Shown here one piece after another: positions 1 to 8,111 of a DNA stretch of 54,278 bases. Below the pieces are notes generated by a model. It did not search any database. It had not been told where the DNA came from and worked only from the letters and a program-made list of their open reading frames with translations. Position numbers and translations under genes: made by a program. The DNA lies in contig JAIXRB010000212.1 of the NCBI GenBank assembly GCA_027485405.1, positions 1 through 54,278 on the forward strand, given 5' to 3'. The stretch is from Leptospiraceae bacterium (GTDB lineage: Bacteria; Spirochaetota; Leptospiria; Leptospirales; Leptospiraceae). The first letter of the stretch is position 1, and each line of letters opens with the position of its first letter.

Positions 1-798
1 AAAAACTTCCTCAAACACAGTGGCATTGTGCAAAACTGTATCTGTAAAATTAAATCCACCATGGCAATGAAAACACTCTGCAGTTTCTCCGTTAAAGAAA
101 GCCAAACCCCTCAAAGCAGAGGCGTTTAGAGCAGAATTGTCCTTTTGGTAAACGGCTTTATCGAACGGTGAATTTCCAGAAATCATAGATCTTTGGAAGG
201 AAGATAAAGCAAAACGAATATTCTTTTCGTTCACAGGATCAGAATTTCCTGGGAAGGCATCATTGAACAAGGTCTTGTAACGATTGTCTGCTTTGATTTT
301 TACTAGGTATTGGTCATTTGTAAGACCAAGCTCCACGGGTGTTTCACCGAACAAAGGAACTAGCGCTTGCTGTTCGAGAGATTTTAAAATAGGGTTATTC
401 CAAGTAATTCGTGGCAAATAAGCTACGTTCGGAAGGTGCTGTGAATTTCTAGGATGGACTTCGCCTGTGATTCCACTTGGGAGCGCTTTTCCATCGCTAA
501 AGGCGAGCTCTTGGAGATGACAAGAAGAGCAGGACATGGTTTCATTTCCAGAGAGCTTGCGGTCATAGAATAAAAATCTTCCCAATTCTACTTTCGCCTC
601 TGTCATTGGATTGTCGGCCGGAACTCTGGGAGTAGGAAAACCTGCCGGCAAGTTCCATTTGTAGGTGCTTTGGTTTGATGCGTTTACCAAAACTAAAAGC
701 CCTAAATCACGGTTTTGGTTATCTGAATCGTTTTTTCCGCAACCAATTGCGTTAGTTAGAACAATACAAAAGAGAATTATTCGATGTAAGGATTTCAT
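1..798 (-). CDS. MbnH/MauG-like di-haem cytochrome c peroxidase-family lipoprotein (3' end outside window)
   Basis: The frame stays open to the left edge, giving 266 codons of an incomplete protein. It starts with a lipoprotein signal (probable lipidated Cys20 after TNAIG). Two c-type haem motifs are visible, CSSCH at residues 90-94 and CFHCH at 242-246, the spacing expected of bacterial di-haem cytochrome c peroxidases and their MauG/MbnH relatives. The ATG at 798 is preceded by GAGGA, 8 bases upstream. It lies 48 bases downstream of the MbnP-like gene on the same strand. In the characterised MbnH/MbnP pair the di-haem enzyme oxidises a Trp of MbnP to kynurenine to build a copper site; that this pair does the same is inference. 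A plain peroxidase is the alternative. Confidence 0.85.
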   Translation of the reverse strand, partial: MKSLHRIILFCIVLTNAIGCGKNDSDNQNRDLGLLVLVNASNQSTYKWNLPAGFPTPRVPADNPMTEAKVELGRFLFYDRKLSGNETMSCSSCHLQELAFSDGKALPSGITGEVHPRNSQHLPNVAYLPRITWNNPILKSLEQQALVPLFGETPVELGLTNDQYLVKIKADNRYKTLFNDAFPGNSDPVNEKNIRFALSSFQRSMISGNSPFDKAVYQKDNSALNASALRGLAFFNGETAECFHCHGGFNFTDTVLHNATVFEEVF

Positions 799-810
799 AA
801 AATTGTCCTC

Positions 811-834
811 GGCTAAGGAATTTCTTCCTTAGCC
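811..834 (-). repeat. perfect 10-bp inverted repeat between the mbnP-like and mbnH-like genes
   Basis: GGCTAAGGAA and TTCCTTAGCC are exact reverse complements separated by four bases. In the minus-strand transcript the loop is GAAA, a stable tetraloop type. The stem ends just before the GAGGA ribosome-binding site of the mbnH-like gene and is not followed by a U run, so it does not look like a terminator. It could set the ratio of the two products by processing, mRNA protection or effects on ribosome access. Confidence 0.7.
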
Positions 835-846
835 TTGTTTCCCTAA

Positions 847-1782
847 CTAAAACTTAAACACGTTGTTTGTAAAACTAGTCAAAGCAGTTCCAGCTTGCGC
901 ATCTGTAGATGTAAACAGAGCAGTACCAGAAGTGCTCACTCGTCCATTCAATCCGATGTTAGTCACCAGAGGATTGCAAAAACTTCCCGAAGACAATGGC
1001 ATACAAGTTTTTGTACCTGTAGGATGCGTATAGCCGTCTAACCACTTTTCCAAGTCAACATTGATCACGGCTGAACCAGGATTGATGGCCTGCGTACTCG
1101 TAACTCGAATGGTCGGTCTAAACTGGTTGGTACATGTACCACTCGTTGGAGGTGTGGCTCCGGAAGTAGGGCAGTTTTGACTTCCCAAGTGAAAATTGGT
1201 GAAGTTTGTGTCCGCGTCTTTAGTAAACTCGAGCTTCACAAACTTGTATCCTGATGACCATGCCCACCACATATTGATGATGTTTAATGGTGAAGTTGTA
1301 TTGTTTGCATCCAAGTGATTGAGATCGGCTGGAACACCCAGGTCAAACTGAACACCCGTATACACTCCAGCAGGTGCTGAACCTACTACTCTATTGTTAG
1401 TAGCGCTAGTACCAGACGTGGTTCCACCACCCGCCACGGTCACTCCACCTGTTTCGTAGTCAAGCAAAGCTACTCGAGTAGATTGCCAAACGCCATCCGA
1501 GGTCAAGGTGACATCTGCGGTAGTTCCATCGGCTCTTAGAAGCTTTACTGAACTCACATAGAATCTTGCGTCTCGGAAAGTTAAACTGTTTCCTCCAACG
1601 GTCATTGCCTTGTTAAACTCGAAATCTCGAGTTCCTGCTTTCAAGGAGAAAGTCAAGTTTACGTTTTGTGGTTGAGACAGGAGAGCCAAGGCTCCCAAAG
1701 TTCCATCGTTATTGTCTTTTTTTTCAGGCGCACAATGCATCATTAATAATGAAAATGATATAATTAATACTTTAATGTTCAT
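847..1782 (-). CDS. MbnP-like copper-binding lipoprotein
   Basis: 311 residues from the ATG at 1782, which has GAGGAAT just upstream. Longer in-frame starts only add a basic stretch in front of a clear lipoprotein signal with Cys17 (LLMMHC). The family mark is the segment MWWAWSSGYKFVKLEF beginning at residue 171, matching the conserved Met-x-Trp-x-Trp-x-x-Gly-Tyr signature of MbnP-family proteins. Other visible parts are the early beta-rich segment after residue 30, a Ser/Thr/Gly-rich linker near 120-130 and three Cys in the second half. It sits between a Cys/His-rich exported protein and a di-haem MauG/MbnH-like protein, all on one strand, which supports copper handling at the cell surface. 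Family membership is firm; metal and Trp modification are inference. Confidence 0.85.
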   Translation of the reverse strand: MNIKVLIISFSLLMMHCAPEKKDNNDGTLGALALLSQPQNVNLTFSLKAGTRDFEFNKAMTVGGNSLTFRDARFYVSSVKLLRADGTTADVTLTSDGVWQSTRVALLDYETGGVTVAGGGTTSGTSATNNRVVGSAPAGVYTGVQFDLGVPADLNHLDANNTTSPLNIINMWWAWSSGYKFVKLEFTKDADTNFTNFHLGSQNCPTSGATPPTSGTCTNQFRPTIRVTSTQAINPGSAVINVDLEKWLDGYTHPTGTKTCMPLSSGSFCNPLVTNIGLNGRVSTSGTALFTSTDAQAGTALTSFTNNVFKF

Positions 1783-1843
1783 GATTCCTCTTATAGTTTT
1801 TTTCCGTTTGTGCAAGGCACGGAGAACCTTTGGGAAAAAAGGG

Positions 1844-2290
1844 TTAAACTTTGGGAGGACGGTCGAGAGAGAGACCTTGTCCAATCCGCAAAGGAAGGGA
1901 AGGTTCGTTGAGAGAATAAAGCAAATCCTGTTTTGAAGAAATTGATACCAAATCGAACAAAGTGTTCCAGATTTGGGATTGGATTTTGAGTTCCGAGAAG
2001 CGCTCTTTCTTTTTGGAGCAAGAGCAAGCATGCGTCTCGCCGTTCTTTGCCGAATGGCAATTGGGCAGAACCGTCGCGCTTACATTGGATTGTTTTGCTG
2101 AAATGCCCTTTTTGGCTTTGAAACGGGAGTCTTCCGGATTCGCGTGGACTTCTTTACGAGAACCATGGTTGCATTGGCAAATTGCCGTGATTTTCTCAAG
2201 GCAGGTACCGAGAAGCCCGCTTTGCAAGAAAGCAATTTGAATGAGAACAGTCAGTAGTAAGACAAGAGACGAGCTTCTCCAGAGGCGCAT
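1844..2290 (-). CDS. Cys/His-rich exported small protein, possibly metal-binding
   Basis: 148 residues. The N-terminus is Arg-containing and then strongly hydrophobic (residues 7-28), so it is either a signal peptide or a membrane anchor. The rest carries closely spaced metal-ligand residues: CQCNHG near residue 38, CHSAKNGETHACSCSKKK near 77-94, and further His. I do not recognise a named family. It is first in a three-gene minus-strand run with the MbnP-like and MbnH-like genes (61-base gap to the next), so a role in copper binding or delivery is a reasonable guess. The ribosome-binding site is weak. A plus-strand frame covers the same DNA but lacks such features. Confidence 0.6.
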   Translation of the reverse strand: MRLWRSSSLVLLLTVLIQIAFLQSGLLGTCLEKITAICQCNHGSRKEVHANPEDSRFKAKKGISAKQSNVSATVLPNCHSAKNGETHACSCSKKKERFSELKIQSQIWNTLFDLVSISSKQDLLYSLNEPSLPLRIGQGLSLDRPPKV

Positions 2291-2298
2291 TGACTACC

Positions 2299-2327
2299 AG
2301 GAATTCGATTTCAACCCCTGCTGTCAA
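2299..2327 (-). promoter_or_regulatory. possible promoter for the copper-related minus-strand genes
   Basis: On the minus strand an exact TTGACA (plus positions 2322-2327) lies about 30 bases ahead of the ATG at 2290. The hexamer 17 bases further on (ATTCCT, 2299-2304) is a poor -10, so only the -35 half is convincing. Confidence 0.25.
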
Positions 2328-2338
2328 TACCCTAAACT

Positions 2339-2363
2339 CCTGGGAATCTTGCTATTCTCCAGG
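2339..2363. repeat. 9-bp imperfect dyad in the divergent 2290/2380 intergenic region
   Basis: CCTGG-GAAT and ATTC-T-CCAGG pair across a six-base loop with a single bulged T. It sits in the only control region shared by the divergent minus-strand copper-related genes and the plus-strand gene at 2380, just ahead of the latter's ribosome-binding site. It may be an operator or an mRNA hairpin. Confidence 0.35.
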
Positions 2364-2379
2364 GCTTTGGGGGAAAACA

Positions 2380-2721
2380 ATGGACAATATGAAGCGAACG
2401 GAATTGGAACGAAGAGAAAGAGAACTCCGCAGAATGGAAAAGAAAAAGCTTTCCGTGACAAAAGGGGAAAGAGAATCAAGAAGCGTTGGGGACTACATTG
2501 AAAGTCTGTTTGGACTGTTTCGATATGATTCAGAAGAGATTTTCAACGCTGGCGATGATGAAAAGATCCTGGAAATCCTCGAAGAAATGAAAGAAGACCA
2601 TCCAGAAAAACAGTGGGACGTCATTATCCGCAAAGCTGTGAACAAAACGAAAGTCGAACAAAAAGAAAAGGCATACGAAGCTCTTCGCAATCTGGCAGGG
2701 GTCACTCTTCTTTCAACTTAA
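2380..2721 (+). CDS. conserved-looking small charged protein of unknown function
   Basis: 113 residues from the ATG at 2380, chosen because GGGGGA lies 5 bases upstream; an earlier in-frame ATG at 2290 overlaps the start of the opposite gene and adds an unlikely segment. The first 35 residues are very rich in Arg, Lys and Glu (ELERRERELRRMEKKK) and should form a charged helix; the remainder is acidic and helical, with no signal peptide or membrane segment. I recognise no domain. A soluble, possibly nucleic-acid- or protein-binding role is only a guess. It is followed by a weak hairpin and then the PP2C gene. Confidence 0.6.
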   Translation: MDNMKRTELERRERELRRMEKKKLSVTKGERESRSVGDYIESLFGLFRYDSEEIFNAGDDEKILEILEEMKEDHPEKQWDVIIRKAVNKTKVEQKEKAYEALRNLAGVTLLST

Positions 2722-2740
2722 TCTTCTTTTTTTGAAGATT
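2720..2740 (+). terminator. possible weak hairpin terminator after the 2380 gene
   Basis: AATCTTC and GAAGATT pair perfectly across a loop of seven T, immediately after the stop codon. The stem is AT-rich and no T run follows, so termination would be weak. Confidence 0.3.
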
Positions 2741-2801
2741 TGACTTTCAAAAGCCATCGCTTTGTGGCAGAATAGACTTCCTTCCCTTCGGGGGAGTGTC
2801 T

Positions 2802-4805
2802 ATGACCTTCCAAAAAAGCATACTTAGATTACTTTTCGTAACATTCGCTCTGAGTTCTGGGGCACTTTTTGGAGATCCAACTAACCACTGTCCCACAAAA
2901 CAAGTTTTTCAAATCTCTGTTACAACACAAACCATAGATCTTTCCTCTTTCCTAGCTTTCTTAGAAACAGAAAAGGAATTTCCAGTTCCCGATGACTTAA
3001 GTAAGACGGAACCAAAACTAAACTTCATCCAAAATGAATTTAATCCACCAAACCTTGGGAACACTCGAAAGACAGTTTGGCTTTGTCTAAATTTTCACAA
3101 TTCCGATTTAAAGAAAGTAAAAACTATCTTGAACATTCGCTATCCTCTACTGGATACCATTGAGTTCTTTTTTACGAAAAACGGTAGCTCTTGGGATGTG
3201 AGTCATCAAGGACGCAAACTTTCTTTTCAAACTAGAGAAATTAGGAATCGGTTTTTTTACAAATCCATAGAATTAGAGCCAAATGAGTCAGCTGTTTTGT
3301 TTATCAAAGCTAAATCAGCAAGCGCATTTTCCTTTCCTTTGTTTGCTCTACAAGAGGAAGGATTGAACTCTTTCTTGCTTTCGGACAGTTTGTACCAAGG
3401 TTTTTATTTTGGCGTAGTGACGCTTATGGCTTTGTATAGCTTTTTCTTTTACTTTTTAATCAAAGACAAGTCCTACTTAGCTTATGCACTTTACCTTCTG
3501 TTTGGTTCCATTTTGTTTCAAATGTCTATGAATGGACATTTTTCTTTGATTTTTCCCAATTCCCCGGACTTTGTTTGGATTTTACACAATCTTCTGTTCT
3601 TTCTATTTATCATCAATGGATTCTATATTTGCATTGTGCTTTTTGAATTGAAAACAAAGTCCGTACTGCTCTACAAAATCTTTGTTTTTTGGCTCAGTGT
3701 TTCCATTTTATCTTTGTTTCTTCTGCTTTTTTTACCCTATCGCATTATGAACCTTTTGGGAGATTTTCTTTCTTTCACTTTGGCTATTTTGGCTTCTATC
3801 AGTGCTTTTATCGTTGCATTTGTAAGAAATTACAGACCAGCACGCTACTTTTTTGTCGCTTTCTTGTTTGTAGTTTTAGGTGGCTTAGTCACTCTCTTTC
3901 GCTTTCATGGAATTTTGCCTGTAAATCCATTTACTGACAACGCTTTGCAAACATCCATGGCTCTCGAAGTTATATTTATGTCTTTTGGTCTTGGAGAGAG
4001 AATCAACTTACTTCGTGATGAAAAAGAACTGCTTCAAATCAAAGTTGAAACTGATAAACAAAAACTTATTGGCTTTCAGAAAGAATTAGAACTAGCTCAA
4101 AAATTGCAAGCCTCCACTTTGCCAGAAAAAATCCCTCAAATCCAGAACTTAAAAATAGGAGCCCGGTATCTGCCAGCGTCTTTGATTGGAGGAGATTTTT
4201 ACGATTTAACAAGGATCGATTATCATAGGTTATCTTGTTTGATTGCAGATGTAACAGGACATGGAATCCCTGCGGCAATTGAAGCGGCTATGCTTAAAAT
4301 AGCTTACTCTCAAAATACGTATTTTGCGGAACTTCCCTCCGTTGTTTTGGAAAGAATCAACAAATCTCTAGCTGGGACTTACAAGAATCAACTCCTCACA
4401 GCCTCTGCTCTTTTTATAGATAGCCAAGAAAGAACTGTTACTGTAGCAAATGCTGGGCATCCTGCACTCTACTGGCTGAAGTTTGAAACAAATGAGGTTA
4501 TGTGCATTCGCCCTAAAGGAAAACTGATCGGATTTTCAAAAGATTGGAAATACGAAGAAGAAACGATAGTAATCGAAAAGAAAGATAAGATTTTCATTTT
4601 TACCGACGGACTTTGGGACTTTTGGGAAAACCTTGGAAAACAAAGCGATGGCGAAGAGAACCTATTGAACTGGCTTCGGGAACGAATCTATTTAAGCCAT
4701 GAGTCCTTGATGAATGAAATCAATGCCGTCATAGATAGCCATACCTTACTCTTTCAACCAGAAGATGATGTTACTTTCTTGTTGTTTTCTTTTATCGACG
4801 CTTAA
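2802..4805 (+). CDS. 7TM-DISM receptor with SpoIIE/PP2C-type phosphatase output domain
   Basis: 667 residues from the ATG at 2802, which has GGGGGAG 5 bases upstream; a GTG two codons earlier is possible. Order: signal peptide (about 1-25), extracytoplasmic beta domain of the 7TMR-DISMED2 type (about 30-180), seven hydrophobic helices (about 200-400), a short coiled coil (405-440), then a PP2C-like serine phosphatase (about 445-665). Metal-binding signatures are GGDFYD (463-468) and IADVTGHG, with a second acidic site in FTDGLWD. Such proteins sense an external ligand and dephosphorylate a cytoplasmic target, often an anti-sigma-factor antagonist. No partner kinase or STAS gene is adjacent, so the target is unknown. 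Confidence 0.9.
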   Translation: MTFQKSILRLLFVTFALSSGALFGDPTNHCPTKQVFQISVTTQTIDLSSFLAFLETEKEFPVPDDLSKTEPKLNFIQNEFNPPNLGNTRKTVWLCLNFHNSDLKKVKTILNIRYPLLDTIEFFFTKNGSSWDVSHQGRKLSFQTREIRNRFFYKSIELEPNESAVLFIKAKSASAFSFPLFALQEEGLNSFLLSDSLYQGFYFGVVTLMALYSFFFYFLIKDKSYLAYALYLLFGSILFQMSMNGHFSLIFPNSPDFVWILHNLLFFLFIINGFYICIVLFELKTKSVLLYKIFVFWLSVSILSLFLLLFLPYRIMNLLGDFLSFTLAILASISAFIVAFVRNYRPARYFFVAFLFVVLGGLVTLFRFHGILPVNPFTDNALQTSMALEVIFMSFGLGERINLLRDEKELLQIKVETDKQKLIGFQKELELAQKLQASTLPEKIPQIQNLKIGARYLPASLIGGDFYDLTRIDYHRLSCLIADVTGHGIPAAIEAAMLKIAYSQNTYFAELPSVVLERINKSLAGTYKNQLLTASALFIDSQERTVTVANAGHPALYWLKFETNEVMCIRPKGKLIGFSKDWKYEEETIVIEKKDKIFIFTDGLWDFWENLGKQSDGEENLLNWLRERIYLSHESLMNEINAVIDSHTLLFQPEDDVTFLLFSFIDA

Positions 4806-4806
4806 A

Positions 4807-6477
4807 TCAAACGTCTGCGTAGATTGAAGTGTTTAGGTGACGAGAGATGTTGTCTAAGTTTCGAGAAATGTCTCGGTAGAGCAAGGAAGGCAAGAGATTT
4901 GTCTTTTTCTGGTTTTTTTTCTTGCCCACTTTTGATTCATTTTTTTTCACGGATTGGATCATTTGAAATCGATAGTGTTTGCTCTGGTTTCTAATCGAAA
5001 CATTGGCAAGAATATCAAATGAATGCGCGTTTTCTAAGTTTGAGAGTAAAAGATCATAATGGGATTTGAGAATTTCTATTTGAGAATGGACGACTGTTTG
5101 AGATGCTTTATCTAAATGAATTTTCTGACGATTGGCTTTTCGGACCTTTCTGGCTATAGAAGCAAAGTTATCACCCATTTCTTCAATGGCTTTGATTCGT
5201 TCCATGATTCCGAGTACGTCTTTGGCATAATTTCCCGTAACACCTGATTGTTGGATTTCGTTTAAACAGGACATGATATCAGATCGAACATTATCCAATT
5301 CATTCTCTTTTTTGAAAACTAGCATAATCTTACTAGCATCATAGGCTTCTACCAATATCTGTTCGGTCAATCTCAGGGAGTCATAAGTATCTCTAATCAC
5401 TTTTTTGGTAAACTCAACTACCTCTACCATAGCTAGCTCAGTCGTTTTGACACTGCCTGATTGCAATAGTCGGATTGAATCCCCGTCTTTTCCTTTTGAT
5501 ACGGAGTCGACAATTTTGCTAACGAAGCTACTCAGAGTATTTACAAAACCTATCAGAAGTAAAGTGTTGAATACATTGAATAAAGTATGGAACAAACTTA
5601 TATGATACCTAGTGGAATCTTTATTTGTTAGTGGGTCACCTGGAACTAAACTATCAATTAAACCTGTAAAAGAAGGAAAAAACAAAAGAACCCAAAGCAC
5701 CCCGAAAACATTGAATACGGTATGCGCCAAAGCGGCTTTTTTTGCATTTCGGTTTCCTGGTATTGCCGCTAGATTAGCAGTTATTGTGGTTCCTATGTTT
5801 TCACCGAGAATCATCCCATACGCCGCTTCAATTGTAATATAACCAGCAAAAGCAAGTGTAATCGTGATCGCCGTAGAGGCTGAAGATGATTGGATTAAAA
5901 TTGTTAGAAGAGTTCCAACTAAAACAAAAAACAGAACGGTTGCGAATCCAGGTTGAATGTATTCCTTTAAAAAGAAAAAACTCTCAGGATCTTTTGCCGA
6001 ATCTGGAACAGCCGACTTAAGGTAGTCTAGGCCTAAAAACAAAAGTCCAAATCCAATTAAAAAACTACCCCAACCCGACCGGGACTCTTTCTTTGAAAAA
6101 TGAAATAGAACACCAAGACTGATGGCGGGCAATGCGAACAGCATAATGTTGAATTTGAAGCCCAACAATGAAACAATCCAAGCAGTGACAGTTGTCCCAA
6201 TGTTTGCTCCCATAATAACGCCGACAGCCTGGGGCAGTTGCATCAACCCTGCATTTACGAAACCTACTACTAAGACTGTGGTTGCTGAAGATGATTGAAT
6301 GCTTGCCGTGATAACGGACCCACTGATTACAGAGGAAACCCGATTGCGGGTCATCGAAGATAAAAAAGAACGGAGGCGCTCTCCAGCTACCCTTTGCAGG
6401 GACTCGCTTAAGAGCTTCATTCCATAGATAAAAATTCCGAGTCCGCCAAGGACCTGGATAAGAATTGTCCAGTTCAT
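4807..6477 (-). CDS. Na/Pi cotransporter II-related protein with PhoU-like tail
   Basis: 556 residues. The first 330 or so hold two inverted Na/Pi-cotransporter repeats with the hallmark QSSSATT and QSSSAST motifs, in a polytopic membrane domain. From about 340 on it is soluble and helical, resembling the PhoU domain that ends many bacterial members. Expected role: sodium-coupled phosphate uptake, or phosphate export or regulation, at the inner membrane. It converges on the PP2C gene with one base between the stops. A PstS-like gene is present at 14312-15235 but no pstCAB genes are in the window. Confidence 0.92.
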   Translation of the reverse strand: MNWTILIQVLGGLGIFIYGMKLLSESLQRVAGERLRSFLSSMTRNRVSSVISGSVITASIQSSSATTVLVVGFVNAGLMQLPQAVGVIMGANIGTTVTAWIVSLLGFKFNIMLFALPAISLGVLFHFSKKESRSGWGSFLIGFGLLFLGLDYLKSAVPDSAKDPESFFFLKEYIQPGFATVLFFVLVGTLLTILIQSSSASTAITITLAFAGYITIEAAYGMILGENIGTTITANLAAIPGNRNAKKAALAHTVFNVFGVLWVLLFFPSFTGLIDSLVPGDPLTNKDSTRYHISLFHTLFNVFNTLLLIGFVNTLSSFVSKIVDSVSKGKDGDSIRLLQSGSVKTTELAMVEVVEFTKKVIRDTYDSLRLTEQILVEAYDASKIMLVFKKENELDNVRSDIMSCLNEIQQSGVTGNYAKDVLGIMERIKAIEEMGDNFASIARKVRKANRQKIHLDKASQTVVHSQIEILKSHYDLLLSNLENAHSFDILANVSIRNQSKHYRFQMIQSVKKNESKVGKKKNQKKTNLLPSLLYRDISRNLDNISRHLNTSIYADV

Positions 6478-6571
6478 ATAGAATTTCTTTTCAAAGAAAA
6501 ATCAAATTGCTAAACCTGACTAATCTTTTATTGATTTACGATTTTTTTAGGAAACAGAACCTTCCAGGAAT

Positions 6572-7057
6572 ATGTCAGATTCAATAGCAAAAGGAAAGGT
6601 GATTGGCTTCTCCTATCACTTAAAGAATTCAAAAGGCGAGACCCTAGACCAGTCCAACGATCCTTTACTCTACTTACATGGATGGAGCAATATCATTCCA
6701 GGTTTAGAAACAGAGCTAGAAGGGCTCAGTATCGGTGACTCGAAACAAGTCGTTGTATCACCTGAAGCCGGTTACGGAAACTATGACGAGAGCCTCGTTT
6801 TTGCCGTTCCCAAAGCAGAGCTTCCGCCAGATGCAGACCTAAACGTAGGAATGGAATTCCAGACAAAGGGAGAAAACGGACACATGGTTTTGTATCTCCA
6901 AGAAATCCGCGATGCAGACGTGATCCTAAATGGGAACCACCCGTTAGCAGGCGAAACCTTGCATTTCGACGTTAAAATAGAAACAATCCGAGAAGCTACT
7001 GCTGATGAAAAAGCTCATGGACATGCCCACGGAGCTGGCGGTCACCACCACCACTGA
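6572..7057 (+). CDS. slyD: SlyD-like FKBP-type peptidyl-prolyl isomerase
   Basis: 161 residues, cytoplasmic. The FKBP half-domains (1-70 and 125-145) flank an inserted-flap domain (about 75-125), and the segment NHPLAGETL is the family signature near the end of the flap. The tail is His-rich (HGHAHGAGGHHHH) as in SlyD, which binds nickel and other metals. Function: prolyl isomerase and chaperone, with possible metal delivery. Divergent from the Na/Pi gene with a 94-base gap; monocistronic by layout. Slightly shorter than E. coli SlyD. Confidence 0.93.
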   Translation: MSDSIAKGKVIGFSYHLKNSKGETLDQSNDPLLYLHGWSNIIPGLETELEGLSIGDSKQVVVSPEAGYGNYDESLVFAVPKAELPPDADLNVGMEFQTKGENGHMVLYLQEIRDADVILNGNHPLAGETLHFDVKIETIREATADEKAHGHAHGAGGHHHH

Positions 7058-7285
7058 TCAGTTCATTTCTCCTTTTTTTAGATTGAAACAGAATTTACTT
7101 GCCAGGAATTGAAAAGCCTGGCGACATTGTAATTAGAGACCCAGACCTTCCTAGATTTATACTTCCCCCTTCTCTTTGTCCCTCCTGACTTTTGCATTTC
7201 TTGATTTGCATTTCCTAGAGTTCTCAATTGACGTGTGTAGTATGGAAATAGCGAATTCGGGATCCGTATAGACGAGGAAAAAATT

Positions 7286-7573
7286 ATGTCAGTGAATATC
7301 TATGTAGGAAACCTATCTTACGATATGACAGAAGGAAAGTTGGGAGAATTGTTTGCCGTTCATGGTTCAGTTACTTCTGCAAAAATCATTACAGACCAGT
7401 ATTCCGGTAGATCCAAGGGATTTGGTTTTATTGAAATGAAAGACGCGAAAGAAGCTGACAACGCTATCAAAGATTTGAATGGAAAAAACATTCTAAATCG
7501 CGAGATGAAAGTCAACATCGCAAAACCGAAATCATTTGAAAGCCGCGGAAACGATAGGAAACGATCCTATTAA
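7286..7573 (+). CDS. RNA-recognition-motif (RRM) RNA-binding protein
   Basis: 95 residues forming one RRM: RNP2 is IYVGNL at residues 5-10 and RNP1 is SKGFGFIEM near residue 48. A short basic tail (ESRGNDRKRSY) follows, as in the bacterial and cyanobacterial Rbp type. Expected to bind single-stranded RNA and affect mRNA translation or stability. The ATG has GACGAGGAAAAA upstream. It stands alone between a 228-base leader and a strong terminator, so it is probably transcribed separately. Confidence 0.93.
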   Translation: MSVNIYVGNLSYDMTEGKLGELFAVHGSVTSAKIITDQYSGRSKGFGFIEMKDAKEADNAIKDLNGKNILNREMKVNIAKPKSFESRGNDRKRSY

Positions 7574-7598
7574 TTCCACTGAAAATATTTCAGAACTG

Positions 7599-7631
7599 AA
7601 GAGAGGGGTGAACAACTCCTCTCTTTTTTTT
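7599..7631 (+). terminator. rho-independent terminator after the RRM gene
   Basis: AGAGAGG pairs with CCTCTCT around an 11-base loop region and is followed by eight T. It lies 26 bases after the RRM stop. Confidence 0.92.
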
Positions 7632-7679
7632 GCCCTTGTCTTAAACTACTTCATCTAATACTATAAAGGAATTTAGCGC

Positions 7680-8054
7680 ATGATCTCGTATCAGATTTAC
7701 AAATTGATTCATTTGGCTGGGATTTTTCTTCTCTTCTTGTCTCTCGGTGGACTTGCTTTACATACAATGAATGGCGGAACGAAAGCGACCAACACATTTA
7801 GAAAAACTGTTGCCATAACGCATGGTATATCACTGGTTTTTATCTTAGTAGCTGGTTTTGGTTTGCTTGCACGTTTGGGAATTCCCCATGCAAACTGGCC
7901 GACCTGGGTTTATGTAAAAGTTGTCATTTGGTTGCTTTTTGGAGCTTCGATTGCCTTAGTTAGCAAGAAACCGAAATTGGCACAGATCCTTTGGTTTGTA
8001 TTGCCCTTGTTAGGGTTGTCTGCCGTTTATTTAGCAGTCTACAAACCATTTTAA
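7680..8054 (+). CDS. small four-helix inner-membrane protein
   Basis: 124 residues with four hydrophobic segments (about 7-27, 43-65, 74-95, 100-122) and conserved-looking His at residues 11, 27 and 48. These could be haem or metal ligands, and the layout is reminiscent of SirB/CopD-like small membrane proteins, but I cannot place it firmly. The ATG at 7680 is preceded by AAAGGA. It is bracketed by terminators and so forms its own unit. Confidence 0.8.
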   Translation: MISYQIYKLIHLAGIFLLFLSLGGLALHTMNGGTKATNTFRKTVAITHGISLVFILVAGFGLLARLGIPHANWPTWVYVKVVIWLLFGASIALVSKKPKLAQILWFVLPLLGLSAVYLAVYKPF

Positions 8055-8056
8055 GC

Positions 8057-8092
8057 AAAAAAAAGCGCCCGAGGTATTCGGACGCTTTTACA
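8057..8092 (-). terminator. bidirectional terminator between convergent genes
   Basis: AAAAGCG-C-CCGA and TCGG-A-CGCTTTT form a long stem with one internal mismatch and a five-base loop. On the minus strand it ends in eight T, so it best serves the HTH/AT-hook gene; the plus-strand tail (TTTTA) is shorter. Confidence 0.85.
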
Positions 8093-8111
8093 GTTTTAGA
8101 ATTAAGTTTGA

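Noticed and set aside
1962..2240. 92-codon plus-strand frame
   Set aside because: Antisense to the Cys/His-rich protein, which has a signal sequence and ligand motifs and shares strand with its neighbours.
7053..7062. palindrome ACTGATCAGT at the slyD stop as a terminator
   Set aside because: It has no loop of its own and no T run directly after it.
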